Positions 1-14,790 are shown, counted from the first letter of the stretch. The stretch: 64,000 nt of DNA from Corynebacterium falsenii (GCA_001054945.1 JVKJ01000005.1:930001-994000), one strand, 5' to 3'. The notes: generated by a model not told the origin, from the sequence alone. Numbers and translations are program-made.

Positions 1-55
1 CGAGGACGAGGCCGATTCTCACGCTCACGAGACCCGCACTCCTCGCGTCCAGTAG
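1..55 (+). CDS. C-terminal end of a probable Asp23/Gls24 family protein (partial)
   Basis: Only the last 17 codons lie in the window. The frame starting at base 2 ends in ...T-P-R-V-Q and stops with TAG at 53-55. The residues are acidic and histidine-containing, as in the tails of corynebacterial Asp23/Gls24 proteins, and the next genes downstream are typical members of an Asp23 operon. The assignment rests on that context and on a remembered family tail, so it is an inference. The 5' part lies outside the window. Confidence 0.5.
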   Translation, partial: EDEADSHAHETRTPRVQ

Positions 56-212
56 GCGATCGGCCCCAACGGGTCCGTTGGATTTCCCCTCAACCCCACG
101 CTCACGGGTGCTTCCCACAGGATTGTGAAGGGGTGGACGCCATCGCCTCGGCTCCATCCCCTCGGCCCAAGCCCGACATTCGACTAGCAGCTAAAGGACC
201 ACCACCGCTCAC

Positions 213-695
213 ATGTCCCCTCAAGGTTCGCCATTTGGCTCCCACCGCGCGGCTGCCGATTTCCGCCACGACCCGGAATACATCCGGCAGCGGCGCGCCA
301 CCATCCGCCGGCACCACCCCGATGCTGGCGGAACCGATGCGGAACTGATCAAGGCCCTGGATAACCTCGACGAACAGTGGTCGCGGCGGCATTACCTGCG
401 CAGTCAGCTGGAACAGTCGCGCCCCGCGTTCATTCCGGAGGACGTCGCACAGCAGGCTTTTGATACCGCCGAGGAGTGGGCAGATGCCATTCAGCGGCGG
501 GCCAGCGCCTTGCGTTCCCGAGGCGAGGCTCTGGTGGACAAGTCTCCACTGCCGAAGGATCTTCCGCGGTCGGCAGCGCAGGCGGCCAATCGTGTCGCCG
601 GCGCGGCTGGACGGGTCGCTGGCACAGCAAGTTCGGCTGCTGGCTCGGTTCGACGAAGGGTCCGTGAGCGTTTCACGAAGGACGATAAGTCATGA
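213..695 (+). CDS. Small protein with J-domain-like HPD motif, Asp23 operon
   Basis: This 160-residue protein has no signal peptide or membrane segment. Residues 20-52 resemble the helix II - loop - helix III part of a J domain: a basic helix (YIRQRRATIRR), then H35-P36-D37 followed by AGG and an amphipathic helix. The preceding helix I of a normal J domain is not evident. Residues 115-150 are rich in Ala, Gly, Ser and Arg and probably disordered or nucleic-acid/membrane associated. The stop overlaps the start of the next gene (ATGA), so the two are translationally coupled. There is no strong Shine-Dalgarno at the ATG. If the J-like motif is real it would imply an interaction with DnaK; otherwise this is a protein of unknown function. 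Confidence 0.7.
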   Translation: MSPQGSPFGSHRAAADFRHDPEYIRQRRATIRRHHPDAGGTDAELIKALDNLDEQWSRRHYLRSQLEQSRPAFIPEDVAQQAFDTAEEWADAIQRRASALRSRGEALVDKSPLPKDLPRSAAQAANRVAGAAGRVAGTASSAAGSVRRRVRERFTKDDKS

Positions 696-892
696 ATAAT
701 GCAACTACTTTTGGCATCCTCTTCGGCTTTTTTCTAGCGGTTGGCGCCATGTGGCAGGGGCTGGGCGGCTTCCTGCTGGTCCTTGTTCTTTGCGGTGTGG
801 GTGCCCTCTTGGGCGCCCACCTTGAGGGCAAGCTTGACCTGCGCAACCTCCCCAACCTCACCAGTGGCCTCTCGGGCCGCGGGCGTGGATAG
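692..892 (+). CDS. DUF2273-like small membrane protein
   Basis: This 66-residue protein has two predicted hydrophobic segments (about residues 6-24 and 25-44), then a short basic, Arg/Gly-rich tail. Size, hydropathy and position inside an Asp23 operon match the DUF2273 family, small membrane proteins that accompany alkaline-shock proteins. Its ATG overlaps the stop of the preceding gene by four bases, and the next gene starts nine bases after its stop. The biochemical role of the family is not known; membrane anchoring of Asp23 proteins is the usual suggestion. Confidence 0.75.
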   Translation: MNNATTFGILFGFFLAVGAMWQGLGGFLLVLVLCGVGALLGAHLEGKLDLRNLPNLTSGLSGRGRG

Positions 893-901
893 GACGTTGT
901 T

Positions 902-1852
902 ATGACAACCCCAACACAAGACCAAGGCCGGACGGAGGTGGCCACCCAGGTGCTCACGCAGATTGCCCGTCGCGCCGCCCTGAGCATCCCGGGGGTGGTG
1001 ACGCACTCGTCTGGCATCAACAAGCTGACCGGTCGTGAATTTCCACGAATCAACGTGCAGCGCGATCACGATGGCGCCGATCTCATCGTCGATGCGCAGG
1101 TTGCCGTCCGCTGGCCATCCCCCATCACGACGGTGGCGCAAACGGTGCGCTCGGCCATCGCCGAATGGATAACCTCGATGACTGGTTATCCGCTCACGGC
1201 GGTCAATGTAGAGGTCGCTGCCGTGGTCCCGGCCGAGCTGCCCGCCGAAGATCGCAAGCAATCCTATGGTTATAGCCCTGCTGCGTATCCGCAGGAGCGG
1301 GTCACGGCTCGGGAGGTTCTCGCAGCCCCACGGTCTCCACTGGTGTCTCATCCGGAAGCGGAGGCTCTGGATGTCACGCCAGTGAGCGCGCCGCCCGAGC
1401 GACCGACGCGTCCAATCGACGTGCTGGAGAGTCGACCAGTCATCTCTCCGGTGGCACCGCGCCCGGTCACCCCATACCGGCCTGTAGCGCCGCCGCCAAT
1501 CACCGCCTTCCGGCCACAGCGGCAGCGAGGTCTCCCGCTTGTGCACCGGGTAGTGGCACCTCCGGTGAGGCGGGTTGGCGTCCCCAAGAATCCCAAGGGA
1601 CTCCCCGTGACGATAACTCCCCGCGTGCGTCCTCGGCGCTCTCCCGGGGTCCCGGTGGCGCGAAACCTGCCCGTGACAATTACGCCCACCGTGGATCCCC
1701 ATCGGGTGGAGGATCACGAGGATCTGGCTTCGCTACGTGCAACTGCGTTCGGGACGGATATGTCCGTTCCGAAGCGAGCCGACGGCATGGCGGTTGGGAA
1801 CGCGGAATCATCGCGGTTCCCTCGCTCGGAAGCAGGGGGTGATCAGGGATGA
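902..1852 (+). CDS. Asp23/Gls24 family protein with long proline-rich tail
   Basis: Residues about 12-115 form an Asp23/Gls24 (alkaline shock) domain, including a helix IARRAALSIPGV and the segment ending in NVEVAAVV. The remaining 200 residues are a Pro/Arg/Val-rich, probably disordered tail with repeated motifs: LPVTITP occurs twice, about 25 residues apart, and PVTPYRPVAPPP-type runs precede it. Ordinary family members are 110-180 residues, so the tail is an unusual extension. The gene follows the DUF2273 gene by nine bases and its stop overlaps the next start (ATGA). Family members are linked to envelope stress; here the tail could tether the domain to wall or cytoskeletal partners (inference). 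Confidence 0.8.
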   Translation: MTTPTQDQGRTEVATQVLTQIARRAALSIPGVVTHSSGINKLTGREFPRINVQRDHDGADLIVDAQVAVRWPSPITTVAQTVRSAIAEWITSMTGYPLTAVNVEVAAVVPAELPAEDRKQSYGYSPAAYPQERVTAREVLAAPRSPLVSHPEAEALDVTPVSAPPERPTRPIDVLESRPVISPVAPRPVTPYRPVAPPPITAFRPQRQRGLPLVHRVVAPPVRRVGVPKNPKGLPVTITPRVRPRRSPGVPVARNLPVTITPTVDPHRVEDHEDLASLRATAFGTDMSVPKRADGMAVGNAESSRFPRSEAGGDQG

Positions 1853-2541
1853 ATTTCTCACCGAAGCAACTTGCTGCGCCCCAGCGTGCTGACATGACGA
1901 ACCGGTTCCCGGTGAACACCTCCGGGGTGGAACAAGCCCAACCGCAGACGTCGAGCCTCATCCCTGCGGCCTCCCCGGTTGCGCGTTGGCTCACGATCCT
2001 CTTTTCCCTGGTATTGATCGGCGCCTCGGGTGTACTGATTCGGGACATCTTGGTTGCCACCGGGAAGTTGGGTGGCACGGAATGGCTGCCTGGTGTGCTG
2101 GATCAAGCGTCGCGTTTCAACTTGGGCTGGCTGACGGTGCCCGTCATCACACTCCTGGGGATCCTGGGTCTGCTGTTTGTGTGGTGGGCGCTGAAGCCGC
2201 GCCATAAAACCCACGTGGCAGCAGAACCCGCAGAGAGCTCCATGTGGATGAGACCGGTGGACATCGCGCGGCTGGCCTCCGGCCAGGCCTCCAAGATCAA
2301 CGGCGTGGCCGGGGCAAAGTCCGTGGCAACGCGGCGGCGGGTTCAGGTCAGCGTGCGTCCGTCACTCCAAGAGGATGCAGACGTGACCGATCGGGTCCAG
2401 GCGAGCTTGGAGCGTTCGGTCGGGGCGCTGTTCCCGTCGATGGGTGTGGATGTGAGAACTCATCGATTTAGCAGCGGCAGTGCCGAGCATCAGAGTGCGC
2501 GGATGAACGGCCACATGGAAGGCGGTGAGGATGCACGATGA
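1849..2541 (+). CDS. DUF6286-like membrane protein of the Asp23 operon
   Basis: This 230-residue protein has a cytoplasmic N-terminus of about 45 residues, one hydrophobic segment (about 47-68), a loop, a second segment (about 93-113), then a C-terminal soluble domain of about 100 residues containing a stretch SKINGVAGAKSVATRRRVQ. Two TM segments plus an alpha/beta tail resemble the DUF6286/AmaP-type anchors found with actinobacterial Asp23 proteins. An AGGGGG sequence eight bases before the ATG supports this start, which overlaps the previous stop. A second ATG at codon 16 is possible. The role is probably anchoring or partnering of Asp23 proteins at the membrane. Confidence 0.65.
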   Translation: MNFSPKQLAAPQRADMTNRFPVNTSGVEQAQPQTSSLIPAASPVARWLTILFSLVLIGASGVLIRDILVATGKLGGTEWLPGVLDQASRFNLGWLTVPVITLLGILGLLFVWWALKPRHKTHVAAEPAESSMWMRPVDIARLASGQASKINGVAGAKSVATRRRVQVSVRPSLQEDADVTDRVQASLERSVGALFPSMGVDVRTHRFSSGSAEHQSARMNGHMEGGEDAR

Positions 2542-3092
2542 GTAGGACGCGTTCTTTCATTGACCGTTTGGTGCTGTTCCTCCTGGGCGCGGCACTACTA
2601 TTCCCCGCTGTGTGGGGAGCTGGGCACTTGATGCACTGGGCATGGGCAGATCAGTTGTCTGGAAAAATCCACGTGCAATCGCTCGCGGGTGCCGATGGCC
2701 GGGCGGACTATATACCCTGGTTGATTGGTCTGGCGGCGCTGTTGGGCGTACTGGGGATCCTGCTGTTGCTCATGAATGTGGAGAATCGACGCATTGGCAA
2801 GCAGGTGACGAAGGAGTCCACCTCCGATGGTGTGCTGCAGGCCTATCCCGCTGACTTGGCCAGCGCTGTGGCGCAGGAACTCACGCGACAGCCTGGAGTG
2901 CGCATGGGCAGCCACAAGGCGATCGAGGACAGGGGCCGTCAATTCCTCGAGGTGACGCTGCGGGTCGATCCCAAGGTTGACCTTGTGACACTTCGGCAGA
3001 ATTGTGAGCAGGCGGCCGCTGACTGCGCCGAGGCCTTCCCCAGCAGCGCTATGGTGCCGCGCTTCATGATCAACGTCGACAAGACGTCCTAG
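2538..3092 (+). CDS. AmaP-like alkaline shock membrane anchor protein
   Basis: A 184-residue protein with an N-terminal membrane segment (about 9-30), a short extracytoplasmic loop and a second segment (about 59-80), then a soluble domain with the pattern of the Asp23 membrane anchor AmaP (two TM helices followed by a soluble beta/alpha domain). It is the last gene of the operon: its ATG overlaps the preceding stop by four bases and a strong terminator follows 58 bases after its stop. The assignment is from topology and context; no catalytic motif is visible. Confidence 0.65.
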   Translation: MSRTRSFIDRLVLFLLGAALLFPAVWGAGHLMHWAWADQLSGKIHVQSLAGADGRADYIPWLIGLAALLGVLGILLLLMNVENRRIGKQVTKESTSDGVLQAYPADLASAVAQELTRQPGVRMGSHKAIEDRGRQFLEVTLRVDPKVDLVTLRQNCEQAAADCAEAFPSSAMVPRFMINVDKTS

Positions 3093-3149
3093 TACTAGGC
3101 CCATAAGCCCCGCCCCGAGCCGTTGTCCGGGGCCTTAGTTGCGACATCA

Positions 3150-3181
3150 CGGTAGGTGCGATTCCGCACCTACCGTTTTTT
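3150..3181 (+). terminator. Rho-independent terminator of the Asp23 operon
   Basis: A perfect 11-bp stem (3150-3160 with 3165-3175), a 4-nt loop ATTC and a run of six T at 3176-3181. It is on the plus strand just after the last gene of the operon. Confidence 0.9.
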
Positions 3182-3294
3182 GCGCTTGCTAAGTGTCTAT
3201 GGCGGAAACTGCATCCCCCGCAAAGATCTGCGCAGCATCCGAGCCCCTCAGCGCACCAGGACAATTCGCGGGGCGCCTCCCCTCCCCCGCACCT

Positions 3295-3339
3295 AAAAAC
3301 ACACAACAAAGCCCCTCCCGCCTTGAACGCGGGAGGGGC
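3295..3339 (-). terminator. Rho-independent terminator of tuf
   Basis: A perfect 11-bp GC-rich stem (3311-3321 with 3329-3339), a 7-nt loop, then on the minus strand a T-rich tail (complement of 3295-3310). It is 53 bases after the tuf stop. Between this and the plus-strand terminator at 3150-3181 no gene is seen. Confidence 0.9.
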
Positions 3340-3392
3340 AAAGTGCTCGGCCGCTCAGCGGCCTTAACCCGATTAACGGGCGCAGTCAGTGA

Positions 3393-4583
3393 CTACTTGT
3401 TGATCTTGGTCACGCGACCAGCGCCAACGGTGCGGCCACCCTCGCGGATAGCGAAGCGCAGGCCCTCGTCCATGGCGACAGGCTGGATCAGCTTGACGGA
3501 CATGTCAACGTTGTCGCCAGGCATAACCATGTCGGTGCCCTCAGGCAGGGTCACAACACCGGTCACGTCGGTGGTGCGGAAGTAGAACTGAGGACGGTAG
3601 TTGTCGAAGAATGGAGTGTGGCGGCCACCCTCGTCCTTGGACAGGATGTAGACGGAGCCCTCGAACTCGGTGTGAGGGGTGTAAGCGTCTGGCTTAGCCA
3701 CGATCTGGCCACGCTCGACGTCCTCGCGCTTCAGACCACGCAGCAGCAGTGCGGCGTTGTCGCCAGCCTCAGCGGTGTCCAGCAGCTTGTTGAACATCTC
3801 GATGGAGGTGACGGTGGTCTTGGTGGACTTCTCGCGGATGCCCAGGATCTCGACCTCTTCGTTGAGGTTCAGGACACCACGCTCGACACGGCCGGTGACA
3901 ACGGTACCGCGGCCGGTGATGGTGAAGATGTCCTCGATGGGCATCAGGAATGGCTTGTCGGTCTCGCGCTCCGGATCCGGGATGGAGTCGTCACAAGCGT
4001 GCATGAGCTCGACGATCTTGTCAGCCCACTCCTTGTCGCCCTCCAGGGCCTTCAGTGCGGAGATGTGAACAACAGGAGCCTCTTCGTCGTAGTCCTGCTC
4101 GGCCAGCAGCTCGCGGACCTCCATCTCGACGAGCTCCAGCAGCTCCTCATCGTCAACCATGTCGCACTTGTTCAGTGCAACCAGGATGTAAGGAACGCCG
4201 ACCTGGCGAGCCAGCAGCACGTGCTCGCGGGTCTGTGGCATTGGGCCGTCGGTAGCAGCCACAACCAGGATGGCGCCGTCCATCTGAGCAGCACCAGTGA
4301 TCATGTTCTTGATGTAGTCAGCGTGGCCCGGAGCGTCCACGTGTGCGTAGTGGCGCTTCTCAGTCTGGTACTCAACGTGGGAGATGTTGATCGTGATGCC
4401 ACGCTCCTTCTCCTCCGGCGCCTTATCGATGGCGTCGAACGCGAAGGCCTGGTTCAGCTCAGGATAGGTGTCTGCCAGAACCTTGGTGATAGCGGCAGTG
4501 GTGGTGGTCTTGCCGTGGTCAACGTGACCAATGGTGCCGATGTTAACGTGCGGCTTGGAACGCTCGAACTTAGCCTTCGCCAC
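3393..4583 (-). CDS. tuf: Elongation factor Tu
   Basis: EF-Tu carries aminoacyl-tRNA to the ribosomal A site as a GTP complex. The 396-residue product is full length. It has the P-loop GHVDHGKT (19-26), switch-II DAPG (83-86) and the guanine-specificity motif NKCD (138-141), followed by the two beta-barrel domains ending in AGRVTKINK. The start is GTG at 4583-4581, with AGGAGG seven bases upstream. The gene is monocistronic in appearance: a 532-bp leader/intergenic region separates it from fusA and a strong terminator follows. Very high expression is expected. Confidence 0.99.
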   Translation of the reverse strand: MAKAKFERSKPHVNIGTIGHVDHGKTTTTAAITKVLADTYPELNQAFAFDAIDKAPEEKERGITINISHVEYQTEKRHYAHVDAPGHADYIKNMITGAAQMDGAILVVAATDGPMPQTREHVLLARQVGVPYILVALNKCDMVDDEELLELVEMEVRELLAEQDYDEEAPVVHISALKALEGDKEWADKIVELMHACDDSIPDPERETDKPFLMPIEDIFTITGRGTVVTGRVERGVLNLNEEVEILGIREKSTKTTVTSIEMFNKLLDTAEAGDNAALLLRGLKREDVERGQIVAKPDAYTPHTEFEGSVYILSKDEGGRHTPFFDNYRPQFYFRTTDVTGVVTLPEGTDMVMPGDNVDMSVKLIQPVAMDEGLRFAIREGGRTVGAGRVTKINK

Positions 4584-4804
4584 TTTGTGTCCTCCTGGAC
4601 TGCTCGGTGGCTACGACTCTCGCAGCCACATAGGTTGTTCATCCGGTCAGCCCTACGCCCGTTCAAATCAGATGGACGATGACCGAGCCGGTCTTTCTTT
4701 CATGCCGATGTCAGCATTCACTGCGCTTCACCTCTGTGCTCCTCCACTACCGGTGGAGCATCGTGGCTTCCAGCACAGTCACTGGATAACGGCCAGCACA
4801 CCGC

Positions 4805-4833
4805 ATACTACGCTATTACCCCCAACACCTAAA
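4805..4833 (-). promoter_or_regulatory. Candidate tuf promoter
   Basis: On the minus strand, TAGTAT (4805-4810) fits the corynebacterial -10 pattern TAnnnT. The hexamer TTTAGG lies 17 bases upstream (4828-4833) as a weak -35. Transcription from here would give a leader of roughly 215 nt. Prediction only; other promoters in the gap are possible. Confidence 0.3.
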
Positions 4834-4861
4834 ACTTGCCCCGAGATTTTCCGGCAAGTTT
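4832..4861. repeat. Inverted repeat upstream of tuf
   Basis: AAACTTGCC (4832-4840) and GGCAAGTTT (4853-4861) are perfect 9-bp arms with a 12-bp spacer. The arm centres are 21 bp apart, two helical turns, as in many dimer-binding operators. One arm touches the candidate -35 of tuf. It could also fold as an RNA hairpin. Confidence 0.6.
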
Positions 4862-5115
4862 CCAACACACCCAGCTGGAAATGGTGTAGGTGCAACTGCG
4901 CGTATGCGCCGTGCAGGCCCCTATCCTTGACTCCCACCGCCGCTTCGGACGGAGCAGGCTTCAAGTTTGAGGGCGCAGAACGCGGGGCCGCTGGCGTCCA
5001 CAAAAACTTCAGCGCCCCGCCTTCCGCGAGGTGGGTGTGACGTCCTTAGAAGAGGACGCCACCGACCCGGGGTGGTCCCGCCGTCGCCCCACGGGGACGG
5101 CCGGACCGAGGTGGA

Positions 5116-7233
<2,118 letters not shown>

Positions 7234-7476
7234 AGGGGAACTCCGCTCATGTTCAAGTTGAGCGACTCTGACCCCTCTTAGGATGTTGCACCCAGAAGGT
7301 CGTGGAGCCGCAGGCGTTTACGTACTCGATCTATTGTGCCAGGTTCCCGGACGTTCGTCGCGCCAAGGACCCTGGTGAGGGTCGCATGGGGAGTGGGACG
7401 CCGGGGCGGCGTGATCGCCGCAGGGCCGATCGTGAACACTGCGGCGGGAGGTGGTGTTACCCACCCGCTGAGTGGA

Positions 7477-7947
7477 TTACCAGCGGTAGTGAGCGAAGGC
7501 GCGGTTGGCCTCTGCCATCTTGTGGGTATCCTCACGACGCTTCACAGACGCGCCGAGGCCGTTGGAGGCATCGAGGATTTCGTTAGCCAGACGCTCGGTC
7601 ATGGTGTTCTCGCGGCGCTGACGGGTGAAGGTCACCAACCAACGCAGAGCCAGCGTGGTGGATCGACCGGGGCGAACCTCAACCGGCACCTGGTAGGTGG
7701 CGCCACCGACGCGGCGAGAGCGAACCTCGAGAGCTGGCTTCACGTTGTCAAGAGCCTTCTTCAGAGTCAGAACCGGATCAGTGCCGGTCTTCTCGCGGCA
7801 CTGCTCCAGTGCGCCGTAGACGATGCGCTCTGCAGTGGACTTCTTGCCGTCCAGCAGAACCTTGTTGACCAGCTGGGAGACAATGACGTCGCCGTAGACT
7901 GGATCCTTAACGAGGGGGCGTGATGGTGCTGGGCCCTTACGTGGCAT
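7477..7947 (-). CDS. rpsG: Small ribosomal subunit protein uS7
   Basis: S7 nucleates assembly of the 30S head and contacts tRNA in the E site. The 156-residue product matches the bacterial family length and has the canonical start [20 protein letters not shown] and end AFAHYRW. The ATG is only three bases after the rpsL stop, so both come from one str-operon transcript. In E. coli S7 is the translational repressor of this operon; whether that holds here cannot be seen. Confidence 0.98.
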   Translation of the reverse strand: MPRKGPAPSRPLVKDPVYGDVIVSQLVNKVLLDGKKSTAERIVYGALEQCREKTGTDPVLTLKKALDNVKPALEVRSRRVGGATYQVPVEVRPGRSTTLALRWLVTFTRQRRENTMTERLANEILDASNGLGASVKRREDTHKMAEANRAFAHYRW

Positions 7948-7950
7948 GGC

Positions 7951-8322
7951 TTACTTCTCCTTCTTCGCGCCGTAGCGGGAACGTGCCTGCTTGCGATCCT
8001 TGACACCCTGGGTATCCAGAGAGCCGCGGACGATCTTGTAGCGAACACCAGGGAGGTCCTTCACACGGCCACCGCGAACGAGGACCATGGAGTGCTCTTG
8101 CAGGTTGTGACCCTCACCTGGGATGTAGGCGGAAACCTCAATACCGGTGGTCAGGCGAACACGAGCAACCTTACGAAGTGCGGAGTTCGGCTTCTTTGGG
8201 GTGGTGGTGTAAACGCGGGTGCACACTCCGCGGCGCTGTGGGGAACCCTTCAGCGCTGCGGTGGCAACCTTCACCGACTTATCGTGGCGGCCCTTGCGGA
8301 CCAGCTGCTGAATAGTAGGCAT
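7951..8322 (-). CDS. rpsL: Small ribosomal subunit protein uS12
   Basis: S12 sits at the decoding centre. The 123-residue product begins [12 protein letters not shown]; the frame is open a little further upstream, but this ATG, preceded by GAAAG, gives the conserved N-terminus. The streptomycin-relevant loop TPKKPNS carries Lys43, and the second loop GRVKDLPG carries Lys88, so both positions are wild type (sensitive-type). It is the first gene of the str operon here; the 251-bp region upstream (8323-8573) holds no gene and should contain its promoter. Confidence 0.98.
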   Translation of the reverse strand: MPTIQQLVRKGRHDKSVKVATAALKGSPQRRGVCTRVYTTTPKKPNSALRKVARVRLTTGIEVSAYIPGEGHNLQEHSMVLVRGGRVKDLPGVRYKIVRGSLDTQGVKDRKQARSRYGAKKEK

Positions 8323-8573
8323 GTACCGACTTTCTGTGTAAACGATCGACATGGTGGAGCGGAAGTAACCACGACCCTAAACATCAAAAAATAGGGGCTC
8401 TTTCCCGGGGCCGCTTCCGCTTCGTATCACCTCGCCCACTCGGCGCGAGGATCCCTGTACTGCCTTCGCCAGGCAACTCGGACCTGACTACTCGTGACAA
8501 TACAAACTACGCAAGGTACGTTACCGCAGGGTCTGCGAACGAACCAAATCCCACTGTCTTTTCCACAGTCGTT

Positions 8574-9290
8574 CTAATTCTCCGGAGGCACCTCGCCCGT
8601 CATGACAACGTGGCCCGCATCGTCGTCCCAGCGGAACTGCGCTTCTGAACTCGCAGTGGGATTGGCATTGATGTCACCCGGATTGAGCCACTTGTATGTC
8701 ACGGAGATAGCTGAGTCATCGAGCCGTCTCACGGTGGGATGGAACCCATATGCCTTCTTCGTCGCAGTACCTAAGTATTCGCCGTGATGGAAGAGCATGA
8801 TGAAGAAGGGCGAGGAGGCCGTGCCATGGTCGATGCTGAGAACGATGTAGCTCAACGCAGCGCACGGATCATAGCCTTTGGTCTCGGCATACTCGGCGGA
8901 AGGCTTCCACGGCCCATCGGAAACTTGCCCAATCCACGTCTGAATTGCTTGTTCTGCAGTTGGGACGCCACAGGCGCTCCCGGCTCCTTGGCTTTCAACC
9001 TTTTCCTGCGCCGCACCATTTTTCTTATCGCGTTCCCTGAGAACGTTTTCTGGCACCTGCTGTGACACTGTTCCAGTTGAAGACTCTTCAGTCTCTGATG
9101 GCGACGCCGCGTTGTGTCCGGATGTGGGCTCACTCTTGCCCGGAGCCACACTGTTGGAATCTAGCTGCTGTTCGTGGTGCGATGCTGCCTGATTGTTCGG
9201 ATTTGCTTGATCTGACGGTGCCGAATTACAAGCCGCCACGCTGGTAGCGATCATGGCCACGGCAGCGATCTGCCCTACCTTGCTTCTCAT
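8574..9290 (-). CDS. LppP/LprE family lipoprotein
   Basis: The 238-residue product has a lipoprotein signal (basic start MRSKVG, hydrophobic stretch, lipobox SVAAC with Cys21). A Ser/Asn/Gln-rich linker (about 22-95) follows, then a C-terminal domain with the LppP/LprE family pattern: a CG pair, CAALSYI, a segment GEYLGTATKKAYGF, and VTYKWLNPGDINANP before FRWDDDAGHVVM. In mycobacteria such lipoproteins are surface exposed; their function is unknown. AAGGA precedes the ATG by about ten bases. It lies between rpsL and a Gly/Pro-rich membrane protein, on the same strand. Confidence 0.75.
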   Translation of the reverse strand: MRSKVGQIAAVAMIATSVAACNSAPSDQANPNNQAASHHEQQLDSNSVAPGKSEPTSGHNAASPSETEESSTGTVSQQVPENVLRERDKKNGAAQEKVESQGAGSACGVPTAEQAIQTWIGQVSDGPWKPSAEYAETKGYDPCAALSYIVLSIDHGTASSPFFIMLFHHGEYLGTATKKAYGFHPTVRRLDDSAISVTYKWLNPGDINANPTASSEAQFRWDDDAGHVVMTGEVPPEN

Positions 9291-9423
9291 AGCTTCTATT
9301 CCTTCGCTTCATTGATCGGTTTTGCAGCCCTTACCCGAGGGGTTCAGTGACATCAGCCGGAGGGGCTCACGTCGCTTCCGTACCGACAGGCTGTTTCAGG
9401 TTCTTGCCCAGAACACTCAGCAC

Positions 9424-10593
9424 CTAGCAGGGGTCGAGCATTTTTCCGGTGGTGTTGAGCTCTCGGGCATTGCCCCCTCGCTGCGCTTTTTCAGAGCACA
9501 GCCTGGTTGTATCGGATCCAAAGTCAAGGAAAACCGGGTAAATGTCCGCCCCGTCAGTCTGAGCTCGCAGCGATGGGCAAGCCCCAGGCTTGGCGAACGA
9601 TGCACCGGGATTAAGATCCAGAGCCGCTGCGATTTTCTTCGTCGCGTCCTCCCCCTGATTCACGATGACACTGTCCAGAATCAGGATGTAGCTTCCATCG
9701 CAATTTAGATGGGAATTGGCCACCGCTCCATCCGCCGTATCAACGACTAGGTCAGTGCTGCTGTTGCTTGCTGAAGGATCCGATCCCCCATTTCGACACA
9801 AGGTCACCCGGTTGATGATCGAAGGAGGGGCACCAGCGTTTATTAACTTCTTTTTGTCATAACAAGAGAAGTCTGTGAAGGTCTTACCGTCGGCACCATA
9901 GCGCTCCCATTTGTCCCCAGTCCAGTACAGCAAGTGCACGGCATCCGTCTGTTTTATTCCTGCATAGGCCCAGTTTCCTTGACACTCGACAATTGTGTCA
10001 GTGCGTGAGAAACCCGGACTCTGTTGGATGCTTTGAATTGTGCAGTGGTCCTGTTCTTTCTCTGCAGGGGGCTCCTGTAGCCCAGCTTCCTCATCAGTAG
10101 CCGAAGCTGTTGACTCTCCAGCTGTCTCCCGCGGGGATGGCTGCGTCGCGGGGGAACTGTGCGACGCCTGAGCTCCGGCATTGACGCCGTCTTGGGGCTT
10201 TTTGCTGTTCACAAAGAAGAAGACGAGCCCGATAATGACCAGAAGTGACAACACGATAGCCAGCGGCTTCCATATCCCCGAAGCGTTCTTTCGGGGGCTC
10301 CCGCCGGGGTGCTGATACTGCGGCCCTGGATGGCCTGGACCGCCGAAGTTCGGGCCAGCACCTGGTTGATTGGGATACCCGGGGTGCGGATTACCTCCAT
10401 TCGGATAGCCCGCGGCTGGGTACGCGCCCTGGCCATACCCGGGCTGCTCGTACCTTGGACCAGGCCTTGGACCGGGTTGACCAGCTTGCGATCCCCCGGA
10501 TTGTCCAGCCTGACCCGGCCCGCGGCCTTGCGGGTTTCCGTTTCCCGATCGATTGCCTTCCACCGCCGTCTCCTCCCCGATCTGCTCCTGCAT
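9424..10593 (-). CDS. Gly/Pro-rich N-tail, single-pass membrane protein, unknown function
   Basis: The 389-residue protein starts with about 100 residues rich in Gly, Pro, Gln and Tyr (PGYP/AGYP-type repeats), has one strong membrane segment (about 108-128, after IWKP), a Ser/Thr/Glu-rich linker, and an exported C-terminal domain (about 185-389) with eight cysteines that could form disulfides. The layout, a disordered cytoplasmic tail plus a single TM and a secreted sensor-like domain, recalls actinobacterial cell-envelope sensor or septum-site proteins, but I do not recognise the exported domain. It is 133 bp upstream of the LppP-like gene on the same strand. An AGGA lies close before the ATG. 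Confidence 0.7.
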   Translation of the reverse strand: MQEQIGEETAVEGNRSGNGNPQGRGPGQAGQSGGSQAGQPGPRPGPRYEQPGYGQGAYPAAGYPNGGNPHPGYPNQPGAGPNFGGPGHPGPQYQHPGGSPRKNASGIWKPLAIVLSLLVIIGLVFFFVNSKKPQDGVNAGAQASHSSPATQPSPRETAGESTASATDEEAGLQEPPAEKEQDHCTIQSIQQSPGFSRTDTIVECQGNWAYAGIKQTDAVHLLYWTGDKWERYGADGKTFTDFSCYDKKKLINAGAPPSIINRVTLCRNGGSDPSASNSSTDLVVDTADGAVANSHLNCDGSYILILDSVIVNQGEDATKKIAAALDLNPGASFAKPGACPSLRAQTDGADIYPVFLDFGSDTTRLCSEKAQRGGNARELNTTGKMLDPC

Positions 10594-10737
10594 TTTTCCT
10601 GGTAAAACCTCTAATTCAGGCTAACACGAGGGTTTTCTCAGCGCATGCCAAGTTTCGAAACGCGCCCGGGGATGCGCTCAGGAATCCAGTGCCGTGCTCG
10701 CCCGTCGAGGTTTTTGCCAAAGGCACCCCGGCATAAG

Positions 10738-10768
10738 AAAACCCGCTGTCCTCAATGAGGACAGCGGG
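10738..10768 (-). terminator. Rho-independent terminator of rpoBC
   Basis: A perfect 12-bp stem (10742-10753 with 10757-10768) and a 3-nt loop, followed on the minus strand by TTTT (10738-10741). It lies 53 bases beyond the rpoC stop. Confidence 0.9.
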
Positions 10769-10821
10769 CGGGGCTACTCGACGACGTAGCTCAGTGGCTC
10801 ACGCCACTGCGAATCGTGGAT

Positions 10822-14790
<3,969 letters not shown>

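Larger units (their letters stand above)
4584..5115. other. fusA-tuf intergenic region (532 bp)
   Basis: No convincing gene is seen here. It should hold the tuf promoter and a long tuf leader. On the minus strand it contains the inverted repeat 4832-4861, a candidate -10 at 4805-4810, a leader hairpin with CTCCAC/GTGGAG arms near 4739-4757, and two copies of the octamer TGGCGTCC (4992-4999 plus, 5054-5061 minus). A GC hairpin at about 5083-5102 lies just after the fusA stop but lacks a T run, so it is a weak terminator at best. Confidence 0.6.
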
